From Eutreptiella sp. 'Long Island Sound 2002' (lineage: Eukaryota > Euglenozoa > Euglenophyceae > Eutreptiales > Eutreptiaceae), in the NCBI GenBank assembly GCA_964036045.1, contig OZ038391.1:42543621-42607620 (forward strand): a DNA stretch of 64,000 bases. Reading direction: 5' to 3'. This document shows positions 30,845 through 41,539 of this stretch, in pieces. Both the position numbers and the translations under genes were made by a program. The notes under the pieces are model-generated. The model saw nothing but the letters and a program-made list of their open reading frames with translations, was not told where the DNA came from and made no database searches. Within the stretch, counting starts at the first letter, position 1. Every line of letters begins with the position of its first letter.

Positions 30845-32217
30845 TCATTCTGCCCGTTGGCCAACTGTCCCCGGGCGCACCTCCGTTTCTGGCGCTGCTT
30901 GGCCACTCGTGACTGTTGCTGCGCCCACCGTTCGGCATTGTACTTCTGCAGGCACTTCAGGTGGTGCCACACTGCCATGGGTCTCGTGAAAGAGGGGCGT
31001 CCCTTCACTCCTACCACCGGGCCTGCCCCCAGTGGCACCAAAGAGCGGCAGTGGTTGGTAATTCGGGCACGCAGGATGGACTCCCTCCCTGCTGCTTTGC
31101 CCATCGGGGTTACGGCCAGGTGCACCACCGTGCCCTTTTCTTGTAATGACAGCTCCGTGCCCGTGAATCTGGATTGCGGGGGTGGGCGGCAGGGGCCTGC
31201 CCGCGTGCGTCTCGAAGTCCAGGGCCAGTTCCATGAAAGAGACCTGCCCGTGTCCCTGCGGCAGGGTGTCATCCGCGGGGAGCCATTCCAGGTCTTGTAG
31301 CCATGCGACCATCGCCGGTAGGAAGTCATTACCCCATTTCTAGTCTCTGGACAGCGCCCCCATGGCCGGCAAGGGGGTCCTCTGAGCCCTGGGTCTAGGG
31401 GGTTGTAGCTAGTACCGGGGGTACTCCTCCCGCGGCACCTTGCGCGACTGAATCGGAAAAAGGAGGTTCTGTTCCTCCTCCCGCTGCATTCGGGCCTGCA
31501 GCACCGCTCTGAATATGCCAGTTTGTGAACGAACTGCTCCAGCGGGTTGTTGCCTTCCTCCGCCCACTGATGCCCCGCCAGGGCGAGCTCATCCCTTTGT
31601 CGCCCCGACTCCAAGTCCTCGTCCTCCGAGTCCGGTATTTGGTGTCGCGATATTCTGTTCAGCTCTCTGCACCTCTTCTTCCACCCTGGGCCCTGCGCCT
31701 GTCCACTGCGGGCGACCACGGATTCCAGTAGCAGCCCACACAGGCGTAGACACGGCGGCCATTCGCACAGCGGCCCCAGTTTGAGAGCCCGTGCCAAGAG
31801 CATGATCTCCGGTAGGAGGGGGTCCCGAACTGTCTTCCACGTTGTGCACCTCCACAATAGGTGGTCTTCATCTTCCTGCACTTCTCGGGGGCAATATGGG
31901 CAGTCGCCGTTTGGGCGTAGCCTTCGTCGATGGGCCCTATCGGCTGTCCAGATGGCCCCTGCCATCACTCGTATGAGCAGGGACTTGTCCAATTTCGTGT
32001 CGCAGGCGGCGATGTCGCTCAGTGTCAGCGTCCGATCCAGCCGGGCCCCCATGCCCCCAAAGGTGCGCGGCCGCCGTTTCTCCAACGCCGTCAGCTGGCT
32101 CTCTCGGAGGGCCTCGCGAAATAGGTGCTCCACATATTCTTTGGGCGCGTGCACCACATTTCCACCGTTGCGCTGTGCGACAACGACCACTGCCACCACC
32201 CTCGCATGCTGCGCCAC
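30845..32217 (-). pseudogene. LINE A C-terminal Cys/His motif and downstream domain
   Basis: RVMAGAIWTADRAHRRRL then CPYCPREVQEDEDHLLWRCT forms the CxxC...H...C motif typical of LINE C-termini. Further on, two alternating frames carry pieces of a downstream domain (VAWLQDLEWLPADD, then TELSLQEKGTVVHLAVTPMG and WHHLKCLQKYNAERWAQQQ), showing at least one frameshift. Past about 30845 the frame is Gly/Pro-rich and no longer looks coding. Confidence 0.6.
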
Positions 32218-32234
32218 CCTAGCCGTCTAAACTC

Positions 32235-32552
32235 CTACAATGCTCGTCCGAGCGGGCCTGTTGGCTTAGGGGACTGCGTGCCCTCCCATATGGCCTGAGC
32301 CACCGTTTGCGCTGTGCCCGGATTGCGCGCTAGGTGGGCTAGCCAGCACATCCTCCTGTAGGGTATCACCACCGACAGTGCGACCATGTGTCCTCGTAAT
32401 AGTAGCGTGAATACAATTTCTTTCGCGGTGCAGGGCCTGCTCGGTCCCATGGCTCCCATGATGGCCAACTCTAGACTGCTCGCGTCCCTCCGGGATATGT
32501 CCGCCAGCTCCACCCCAACCAGTGCCGCCGCTACTATCATAACTGCCGCCAC
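32235..32552 (-). pseudogene. LINE A thumb-like segment
   Basis: The frame continues the reverse transcriptase after the palm in a different reading frame. It contains VELADISRRDASSLELAIMG, SRPCTAKEIVFTLLLRGHMV and IPYRRMCWLAHLARNPG, helical and typical of the region between YADD and the C-terminal Cys/His motif. Confidence 0.5.
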
Positions 32553-32643
32553 GGTGGCTTTACGGTCGAAGCCCCTTGGAATGGTTCTTCAACGCCTTTT
32601 TGGCTTCCCCAATGCGGCGCCGGAGAAGTGGGCCGGTACCCCT

Positions 32644-33333
32644 TCATGGCATCGTGCGAACTCCGACTCCTAGCTGCCGAAACTCCTGCTGGACTGGCAT
32701 TTGCACTCCGTCCAAGGTCGCCTCCAGGGGTTCTGGTTTCCTTCGCACCTTATTTGTCGCTGAGAAGGCCAGCGACTTTTTGCCGTTGACCTCTTGTCCC
32801 GTGAGCTTCAGCCACTTGCTGGTCGCCACTAGCATGGCCAGGAGCGAGAGGAGATGGATGGCCAGCATGTACGTGTCGTCTGCATAGCCCTCGGCTGAGA
32901 TTTGAATTTCCGCGCCCGGGGCGGCATCGCTTCTACTTTGTCCGCTGTCCGTGGAGCCAGTGTCGTCGCTGGCGGCATCCTCGTCGTCGGCTCCAAACAG
33001 GTTCCGCGGTTGTATCGGCGAGTGTGGTTCGTCCTCATTCACCTCTGGACCCCCCATCCTGAAGTGTTCGGTGCTGGCCGGGGTGGGCATTTCCTGCAGC
33101 CCGAGTCGGCCCCATACCTTTTCCGCTGGCGTCAGACCCTCCGCGTGGGAGCGTGCCGGCCTGCGCGGGGGGTGCAGTGCCCCTCCATGATCCGGGTCTG
33201 GCAGGGGTCGGCGTTCCCCGTCCACGATCCACCCCTGCTCCCAGCAGCAGCAGGGCTGCACGCATCTACAGATCCAGATTTCGTCCACGCCAGCTCCGTA
33301 GCTGATCCAGTAGCACAAGGGGAGCTCCTCCAC
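32644..33333 (-). pseudogene. LINE A palm segment with YADD box and acidic insertion
   Basis: EGYADDTYMLAIHLLSLLAM carries the catalytic YADD, and LTGQEVNGKKSLAF is the following strand. The first about 130 residues of this frame are a Pro-rich, then acidic Ser/Asp-rich insertion (DDEDAASDDTGSTDSG) lying between box B and YADD. The frame differs from that of the preceding segment. Confidence 0.75.
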
Positions 33334-33341
33334 TTGGGGGG

Positions 33342-34520
33342 CTAGCGGCAGTTCTTTGTGTTGACGGTCACCGTCTGCTTCACGTTGTCAATTATACCTT
33401 TACACGTGGTTGTTAGGGCATTGATGACAATCACGCTCAACGGGCAGCCTTGCAGCACACCATTGGTGGCTGCCCACCAGGCACCCAGGCATCCTTTAAT
33501 TTTGAACATACGTTTAAGTTGGTCGTACATACCACGGAAAGCACGCAACACTCCCCCATCCATTCCCTGTAGCTCCAGCAGAGCCATTGATATGGCCTGC
33601 GGTATTAAGTTGAAACATTTGGTGTAGTCTGTTCCCGCCCCCACTAGCGGGGCGTCCAGCACCTGCGCCAGCTCCACCAGCAACGTCAGCACCGTGGCCG
33701 CATCCATGGCTCCCTTGTGCGGCCGGAAGCCGTATGACTCCCGGAGGATCCACTGCTCTTGCCACTGCAGGGCATCCTCCATCCGTAGTCCTGCCCACAT
33801 CCTGTAGATCTGCGACAACATTGTCAGCGGTCTAAGCTTCATGGGGTCGCCTTCTCCTTCTCCTTTGGGCACCCATGACGTGAAGCCCTCCGCCACTCGT
33901 TCGGGCCACCGTCCCGTGCGTTCCACGACCCTCAGCAGTTCCGCCAGCGCATCCCAGAAAGGTGCCGGGAGCCGCTTCAGCAGCTTTATGGACCACAAAT
34001 CGAGTCCATTGGCAGTTTTCACGCCCATCTTCCTCGCACGCTGCAGCAGCACGTCCCCGGTGAGTTCCCGGGCTTTCATTGGGCCGTGTTTCACGTGACG
34101 CCGGTACTCGTCCATGAACTTGTCCACCGAGGGTTCCGGTATTGATTCATACCGCTTGTTGATGGGTTTCCATGCCGCTCTTATGGCCTCGTCCATCTCC
34201 CAGATGTTTGCACTATACCTGCCGTTCTTTTTCTTCACCATCTGTAGCGCCGTGTCCCCGGATCCCCGAATCCAGCGGTACACCATTCTTGGCGTTGTGT
34301 CCCAGGCTTCATTGATCCATTGCTTCCATGCCCGCACCCTCGCCCGCTCTTCCGCTCGTGCTCGGGTCTGGGCGGCTGCCTCCAGCGCCTCTGCCAGTCG
34401 TTTCAGGTCGGCGCCTGTGTACAGCGCATCCGCTGGTGGCACAGCCACCCCTTTTGGCAGGCTTTGCTCCCGTTGCAGCGCAATCAGCCCTTTGCGCGCG
34501 GACTGCCAGCACCGTTCCAC
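33342..34520 (-). pseudogene. LINE A reverse transcriptase, fingers and first palm part
   Basis: The 392-codon frame contains TANGLDLWSIKLLKRLP, SWVPKGEGEGDPMKLRPLTM (the LINE pattern PKxG....RPLT), GFRPHKGAMDAA, GTDYTKCFNLIP (the box A Asp followed by Phe-Asn) and GVLQGCPLSV (box B). These are diagnostic of non-LTR reverse transcriptases. The frame is then closed by a stop before the YADD box. Confidence 0.85.
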
Positions 34521-35178
34521 TTCCCTTGGCCATCGTCCAGGCGGGATCGCCAGTGATTCCTAATGCCGCCGTACATGTCGTTGCACCGGCTTCAGAGACC
34601 CTCGGACAACGTCCATCAGCTAAATGGCTCTGGTCTTCGGGGCTCCACTGGGCAGCTTCTTGTTGGGGCACATTTTAGTGACAGTCAGCATCCGTGTGGT
34701 ACCGCGCCCCTGCCTGTCCATTTCGATGCCGGACGTGCGCAGCACCGGGGGCCCTGGCCATTGGGCTCGCATTGTCGCCTCCGCACTGCCATCATCCTGC
34801 AGATCTAGTAGCAGAAACTCTTCTGCCGCCCAGGTCCAGGTGCTCCACATGGCATTTGTGTTCTCTGCACGTGCCGCCCTGGGTCCACTTCAATCTCATT
34901 TTTGCTCATCGTTTGTTTGCTTTTTCTGATTCTTTGCGGCATCACTGCCCCCGGCGCCCACCCCTCATCTGCCGGCGCCAGTAGGCGTTACATACCCTGG
35001 CAGGGCGGAACCCAATGCATGACTGTGAACTTCAGAAGGTGCTCTCCACTAGTGATTGTCTGGGTTTTACTACCCGTTAATGCTGCACTGCATTTCTATG
35101 TGTCTTGCGGAAAATTCTGCAGCAGCACACTCCACCATGGTAAATTCTGTGCCAATTCTTAAAAAGAGTGACGGAAGA

Positions 35179-36255
35179 TGTACACCCCCCCCCCCCTTGT
35201 AATAGCTATGCAAAAGTACACAATTGATACGGTCCCTACGCCTGCTCTAGCTTAGACAAGGGCGTGGCTTGTGCGCAACACATACAACTAACGACACACA
35301 CGCGAGTGATTGCATGATATGAGTGCATCTGAGGGGGAATGTTTGCCCGGCGCGCGCCCGGCACATGCCCGGTGTGCTACCTTTGTATTAAGCATCCTAT
35401 CTTTAGCCCCAAGTTTATTGTCACCTTGGGAAGTCCCCCAAATAGACCACACCAGACCGCAAACCTTCCCTGCAAGGCACCTTGCAGAAGCCGAAATTTG
35501 AGAATTCAACAACACAAAATGTCACTCCCACCACTTCCAACTACCACCCTTGCAATCGTCATAAACTGGGTGCAAAAGATGGGCCAAACTCTTAGACGCG
35601 GCGAGAAGGTACTCCAAATTGTTTGGTTAGGTGGGGGCAAAAACAGGCACGGGTGGGGAATGGTAAAAAAAAAAAATATGCCCGGTGCGCGCCTGGCGCG
35701 CTAATACTCCTTTGAAACATGAAACCTACTTTGAAATAGGAAACTTCAGGTTCACACCAATGTTCCTACAAGCAATGAGGCATGAGCAGGCTAAAACCAT
35801 CCTCATTGGTGTCCGTCCCCAAATGAGAATCAGAATCAGAACTTGAATCAGAATCAGAATCACCAAAATAGTTCAAATCCTCAAGCGCCGACAACTTCAT
35901 CCCTTTGGGGAAGCAAAGACCTAGCACCACACATCACATCCCAGCAGCGTACGGCGTTCACTGGGTGCCTGCAGTGCACAGGCGTGCTATGAGCAGGAGG
36001 ACTCATCACAAACATGCCACAGCCCCTCTTTCCCTCTACAATTGGCACACAATCGCGTTCCGCTAAGTTTCTGACCATGAAAACTGTGGTCAGAAAAACC
36101 CAGGAAAATGACAGTCATACCCAAACCCATGTCTTATGTGGCTGCACTACATTCGGTACTGAATTAAAATTAGGTACCCAAATTAACACGTATGGTCCCT
36201 ACGCCTACTGTAGCTGGGACAAGGGCGTGGCTGTTACAAAGGGGGGGGGGGTACA
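35179..36255. mobile_element. TGTAC-C-run-ended element (possible)
   Basis: The left end TGTACACC... with a C-run then TTGTAA (35179-35202) is mirrored on the right by TTACAAA, a G-run and GTACA (36234-36255). Near each end the same roughly 50-bp block occurs in direct orientation: GGTCCCTACGCCTGCTCTAG then GACAAGGGCGTGGCT (35229-35266 and 36193-36232). Copy C of the GGGGGAA family is nested inside, as is a Ser/Asp-rich frame on the minus strand (35775-35880). Confidence 0.4.
35333..35710. mobile_element. GGGGGAA...-ended dispersed element, copy C
   Basis: The left end is GGGGGAATGTTTGCCCGGCG; the right end in reverse is GGAGTATTAGCGCGCCAGG. At 378 bp it is the shortest copy and looks like an internal deletion of a B-type element. 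It keeps CCTTTGTATTAAGCATCCTA and GGCACGGGTGGGGAATGG. Confidence 0.6.
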
Positions 36256-38713
36256 GTAGCCACACTTTGCCCATGACGAATTAGGGAGGGCTTGAATGGT
36301 TGCCAGGCCCCTGCTTTTGCGACACTGCCGCGAGGAGGCGTGTGAATGAATTTTTGTATACACACCAAATCACATGTTGCACTATGGTTGGCCTATGGTG
36401 GTGGCTGGTTCTGCAACAAGAAATAACATCTGACATCCAATGAGCCTTTTGACATATGGAAACTGCTTGTCTCACACCCAGCAACAATGAAAATTCTGAG
36501 ATGTGCACAGGCATGCATGCCATGGCAACCCTGCATGCAAGACTGTCCATTCGGCAAGCAGAAAAGGTGGCTTTTGGTGTCCTGTTTAGCTCAACACTAG
36601 CCTGAGGCATTCCCGCTCCTTTCACCTTCTACTCATGAACTGAATTACTCCATGAAATGCCTCTTGATATTCAATTGTTGCCATCGGGTAGTGTCAGTCC
36701 AGGGCGATTCGTCGAAAGCTATGTGATGGCGTCTGGGGCTAAAAACTTGTGCAGCAGTGGTTTGAGGTGGGAGATCAAACCTCTCGTCCCACAAACCCAA
36801 CCATCATGCAACTTTCAATAAAAGAACAGTGCTATGTGACGCTGAGTGTTTGCAACACTTTTGGGAAGCTGAATTCTGCTGGTTACCTTCTGATTTTGAA
36901 GCCCCAAATTCTCTGGTGTTTTTGGAGCACGGCGTGGTAGACAGTGTAGAAGGTGGCTTTCGCGCATAGCATGCCTCTTGTCACTTTGCACCTTTGAGTC
37001 TATCTTCACTTTGCAAAATTTGAGTGGGGCAGCCAACCGGGAAGCTGGATTATGAAATCAGTGAGTGCTGGAACATTGAATTTGGAACAGAAATGCCATT
37101 GGGTGGATATTAATGACATCCTCTGAGAGACATCCCAGAAACCCTACTTTCAGGGTATTTCTGGAGGGGGAGAGCCCCCACTGTGAGAATGAAAATTAAA
37201 GCAACTCCCTGCCCCCCCTCCCCACCCCCCACCGTGAGGGAGGCAACCTTCAGTGCACTGTGGGGCATCACTAGTGCATCATTCTCCTTTTTTATTCCTC
37301 AATGGGCTTTTTTCTGGGCATTCCGGGGGCTTCATGTGCTCTACTTTCCTTTATCCATCAAAGCTACCTTGTCCTTGTTTCCCCAAGCCATTGCTCGGTG
37401 GCGGGGAGGATGGGGGTGTTGTTTTGGGACCAAGAAGGCTATGACCATCCCACCTGCCCACCCAACAACCGAAGCACCCAAATGTGCATATCCCCGTCAG
37501 ACGGGGGTCTTTGTGTGGAGTTTAGTCTGAACCCTATCCACACCCCAACAAAGGGGCTAGACCTTTGCACTCGGTCACAGCCAAAAATTGGGTGCAACCA
37601 TGTCCCAGTCCCTTGCCACTGAACACCCAAAAATGGGCAACCCTCCTACAATGCCGCCAACTCGCATGTACTGTTGGTTGGGAGATGGAAATCGGCTAAT
37701 CTGAGCGCAGCACACCCACGGCGCATGATGCGACCCCTTCCACGCTCCGTTTTCTCTTGCACAAACACACCCAAAACACACAAAGAAATCTCCAGAAATG
37801 ACAACACTGTGGAATGAAAGGATGTGACAAAGTTGCCATTTCGAGTGACACACAGGACAACCCTGTGGAATGCATGCGTGCCTTCCAACAGAGGGTCTCC
37901 AAAGCTTACAGGGTCAAAGCCAGAAGTCGGGTCCCCACTAAGCCTGCGTGGACCGTGAGAGACATAGCGGGGATCTTTAGCAAGCCTTCAGAAACATTTA
38001 CATAGTTTCTTGATGCTTGGCCCCGAAAATCGTAGACCAAACGGTCATACTGCAACAAACCTGAGCAGGTGCAAGAGGTAAGGGGACTTCAATGGTTCAC
38101 TCCATCGAACTGCTCGCGTGGCACGGTTCGTCGCAAGCAGCATGGCTGTGTGTGGCCTGGTGTGAAAGGGGCAGGCAAGCAGTAGTGAGAGTGCAAGACC
38201 CTGATCAAGACGGGTCAGAAGGGTAGGATTGGAGAGCTGGCTGGGGGAAGGGGAAGGACACATCTCAAGGACAGCTCTGAAGGTGGTGCAGGAGAGGAAA
38301 CAGCATTGCATATTCACAGGCCGTGAGGAGGGGTGTCACAAGGTGCTCAACTTCAAATGATCAACTTACATGACAAATACAACGTCCATTGAATGAAAAC
38401 AAACGTCATGATGCACAACACAAAATCTCCCCCGGCGTATGCACTGTGTAAATGGCAGTCCCTTTACCCTTTTTGGAAGCACTCACTGACCCAAAAGCTT
38501 TGGGGTGCTTTTGGCAACGTTTCCGGCCCCTCTGCACATTACCTGTGTTGCTGTGCTGTCCCGTCGTACCCCGCCTCCTGCCCCTGCGGAAGCACGGCCG
38601 TGGTCAGAGAAAACGATGGTTAGACCGGGCTGCCGTGCTCAGACAACGTCGCTTGTTTTTGCGGGACCCACCCAAAACGGCATTCACAAATTGCCATGCG
38701 GCAGGGGGATTAC

Positions 38714-39205
38714 TCATGTGCGTTTCTGTGGAACCGGCGCAGTCTGAAACGTGAACAGACGAGGTCCTCGGCAGTGCACAAGCAGGTCCTTGGGCAAGGG
38801 CCCACCTGCGACTGCTTGCGACCACCCACCCACAGTGAGAGACATGTCCATGAAAACGGCTAAAGTGTCCTCAGCCATCCATCCGTCCGCTGAAGTGGTG
38901 CGCATACCAAAAGTCTCATGATCCAGCTGGTGCAGGTCTTCATTAATCCTGACGAGTGACTCGCGTGGTGGTGCGGGTAAAGAGCCAAGAGTCAGACGGT
39001 CCTTTGGCGAGAGGCCGCCACAAAAACAAGTGCCAACTTCATCATCTCGCTGAAGGGGTCCACAAACCCACTCTGACCAATGCCGGCGCTGCACGCATTC
39101 TGTCCAGTTCAGACATTTACAGGTCGATGCCCTGCAAATCGGCGCGGTAAACTGTCGTAGCTCACTGATCCCTTGCAAAAGCGCGGCCTGGGCCAGGGAC
39201 ACCAT
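38714..39205 (-). CDS. Unidentified coding-like ORF, Cys-rich N-terminal part
   Basis: The open frame contains CRASTCKCLNWTECVQ, WVCGPLQRDDEVGTCFCGGL and then a non-repetitive helical region (SLVRINEDLHQLDHETFGM, DTLAVFMDMSLTVGG). Composition and lack of low complexity make it more protein-like than surrounding ORFs. Together with the ORF at 39270-39665 it may be two exons, or a frameshifted copy, of one gene. No domain is recognised. Confidence 0.3.
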   Translation of the reverse strand: MVSLAQAALLQGISELRQFTAPICRASTCKCLNWTECVQRRHWSEWVCGPLQRDDEVGTCFCGGLSPKDRLTLGSLPAPPRESLVRINEDLHQLDHETFGMRTTSADGWMAEDTLAVFMDMSLTVGGWSQAVAGGPLPKDLLVHCRGPRLFTFQTAPVPQKRT

Positions 39206-39269
39206 TGGTTAGAAGGGAGCCCCCCTGCTTGGACAGAGCCGTGCTGGTATGCAACAAGCAGCTGTTGAG

Positions 39270-39665
39270 TCAATCTGAATGCGTGGACCCTTCGACACTC
39301 CCTATCGCCAGCTCGTACAGGAAGGCATGCATGATCCAGTCCCTCTTGTCCACCGTGCACGGCGCGGGGTTGGGGTTGTGGGTACAAAACACGACACATT
39401 GGCTAAAATAAAAGGGAGGAGCGGCCTCAAATTGCAGTAGGCACTCACGAGACAACTGTAACACACCTTCTGATGACTGGGACTGCAGAAAACCATGGCT
39501 CCCCAAGAAGGAGGGCCTCTGTTGAATCATGTGTATGGGCAGCCCCGCGCCCCATACGCGCCAGAAAGTGCAGAGGGCGAACACAACCCACGAAGTATTC
39601 AGGCACATGCATTGCGCAACCGCAACAGTTGCCAGACCTGGGATCGTTGTGCAAACACGTGACAA
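39270..39665 (-). CDS. Unidentified coding-like ORF upstream of 38714-39205
   Basis: The frame runs from TSWVVFALCTFWRVWGAGLP through HMIQQRPSFLGSHGFLQSQS to DKRDWIMHAFLYELAIGSVE and a TGA. It is non-repetitive, with aromatic/hydrophobic patterning typical of real protein. It is one frame off the next ORF downstream on the same strand, so an intron or a frameshift could separate them. No family is recognised; a decayed transposon protein is possible. Confidence 0.3.
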   Translation of the reverse strand: MSRVCTTIPGLATVAVAQCMCLNTSWVVFALCTFWRVWGAGLPIHMIQQRPSFLGSHGFLQSQSSEGVLQLSRECLLQFEAAPPFYFSQCVVFCTHNPNPAPCTVDKRDWIMHAFLYELAIGSVEGSTHSD

Positions 39666-41262
39666 GTGGGTGGGTGTGGTGGGTCACAAGTGGCCTCAGT
39701 GCAGCACCTGTATCCACCTGAGGTACCTGGGGCTAACTCACGCTATCGGCGGGCCAGAACTGCTGACAGGCCCCAGACTATGCCGGAGAGCACGATGCAG
39801 TGAGTACGCAGAGGAGGACGGAGAGGGAACTGCACATCCTGATGTGGTACTGTTCGGGTGGAACGTCCACCAAAAAAAAGAAAACGAATTGCCACACCTT
39901 TGGAATTCATCAAGTGATGAACCCGAATGTTACTTTGGCCCCCCGCATAAGGTGACCACAGGTGGATGGGGTGGTGGTGCGGTGGGTGGGTGGGTTGTGG
40001 GGGTCAAAAATGAGAGGAATCATCGAGTTACCAGGTCAAGGGAGATTGGAGGGAGATTGAATGACCGGGGTTGATTGCTGTGGCCCAAAGCCATGTTGGG
40101 AGATGAAAGGCTGGTGTTGGTGTCCTCCTGCATTCGGTGAAGGATGCTCGTAAGCCGGTGAGGCTTGAGTGCGTGCGGCTCTCGTGCGTGATGTCAGGGG
40201 TCATGTGTGTGATTCTTATAATGGCCTCCCAGACAACAGTGCAGCTTCTGTTCCAACATTCATAACACCTCGAGTGAAGGAGAGCATGAGGCTGCCATTA
40301 CCAGTGACTCTGTTTGAATTAAATTCATCGGTTTAGTACGCCAATGACATAACCAGACCTATTGATGGATGTTCTCCCCACAGGACAGGAAGCACAGGAT
40401 AATGGCTGTCCACTCCCCGATCAGCTCAGGTGTTTGGATTGGTAGTTCAGTGGCAGAGCACAAAGACGATCGATGGGTTGGCCAACATAATGGCTCGCAG
40501 CATCCGTGCTGCTGCTTAGGTTTGCTGCTGTTCACCTGCCTGAAGACAGAGGAATACCCAGCCAACACCTCGGCTCATGAAGCCTCTTCATCGCTAAGTG
40601 GTTGACTGATAGCACAAGGCGCATTAGCGGTGAAATTCTGAATCAATAGCCATTCTGCCCTTCGGCACATATCATCTTGGCTGGGGGGGGTTGGGGGGGG
40701 CAACCCTGCAAAGCGTAACACCATGAGTAATGGCGCAAAATGGTGAAAATGAAACAGGGGGCGGGGGTACCGGTGTGCAGCATAAATGTTTGTGGTTGTG
40801 CGGGTCACCGACGGCCACCCCGGAGGTGCAAATGTAAGTCTTTCCTCTCTTCACGGTCATGGCAACAAAAGTTCCTGTCCTCCTAGGAATTTGGGCCGTG
40901 TTGGTAGGAATTTGAGCAACTATGTGCAGCCTTGTGGCAACAACTCCATGCTTAAAATGGCGTTACACCCTGGCTGCCGAAAAAGGGGGAGGAATATACG
41001 AAACCCTCAAGGATCTCCCCCCCCCCCCCTGATCCTAGCAGACATGTACCCCCCCCCCCCCTTGTGCAAGCACGGCCATGGTCCCCAAAATCCAGGCAAA
41101 ACAACGGTTCAACGCCCACGCCGTGCTTAGACAAGGCCGTGCATGCGCGCGACCCACGTGGCAGCAAAGCACTCGCGGACCTCCAACGCTATGGAAAGCA
41201 TGGTACAATCAACCCTCCTACACGCAGGTTACACATGGGAAATGCAGGAGAGGCCCCCGCTG

Positions 41263-41539
41263 CTATCTCCTGCTCAGCACCGACCGAAAGTCCGAAAGAG
41301 ACACGACACCGTCGTTGTCCACGTCGCAGTCTCTAAGGAGCTCATCAATCTCTTCATCCGTGACCTCGAAGCGGCCCAAATGAGACATAAGGAGGGCCAG
41401 AGAGTTGCGGTCCAACTCGCCCTTGCCCCCCTGGTCCACCATCTCGAACGCCTTCGAAATCTCCGCCTCCGAGTCAAGCATCGGGAAACTACGGCGGTTC
41501 ATGAGCTGCAGGAACTCCGGGAAATCCATGGTCTGCGTC
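41263..41539 (-). CDS. EF-hand gene exon 2
   Basis: This exon completes EF-hand 2 (TMDFPEFLQLM, as in the calmodulin pattern IDFPEFLTMM). It then encodes EF-hands 3 and 4 and ends VLSRR and TAG. Confidence 0.85.

Larger units (their letters stand above)
30211..34870 (-). mobile_element. LINE A: 5'-truncated non-LTR retrotransposon, frame-broken
   Basis: In minus-strand order this copy holds a reverse transcriptase (34520-33342), a palm segment with YADD (33333-32644), a thumb-like segment (32552-32235), a Cys/His motif (32217 onward) and a C-terminal region. No endonuclease domain is seen upstream, so the 5' end is truncated near 34870. The frame changes between each segment, so the copy cannot make an intact protein. 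The C-terminal pieces, such as VAWLQDLEWLPADD and VSFMELALDFE near 31300-31200, resemble the region after the reverse transcriptase in dinoflagellate LINEs as I remember them. The 3' end lies near the A/T palindrome at 30270. Confidence 0.75.
35711..41262. other. Repeat-rich intergenic region with unidentified ORFs
   Basis: Apart from the coding-like ORFs at 38714-39665 this stretch shows dispersed-repeat fragments: a GCTTGAATGGTTGCCAGG repeat at 36281-36330 shared with 18171-18220, and TTAGACAAGGCCGTGC relatives at 39227 and 41124. It also has poly-G/C runs near 40682, 41018 and 41047. No other gene is supported. Confidence 0.5.
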
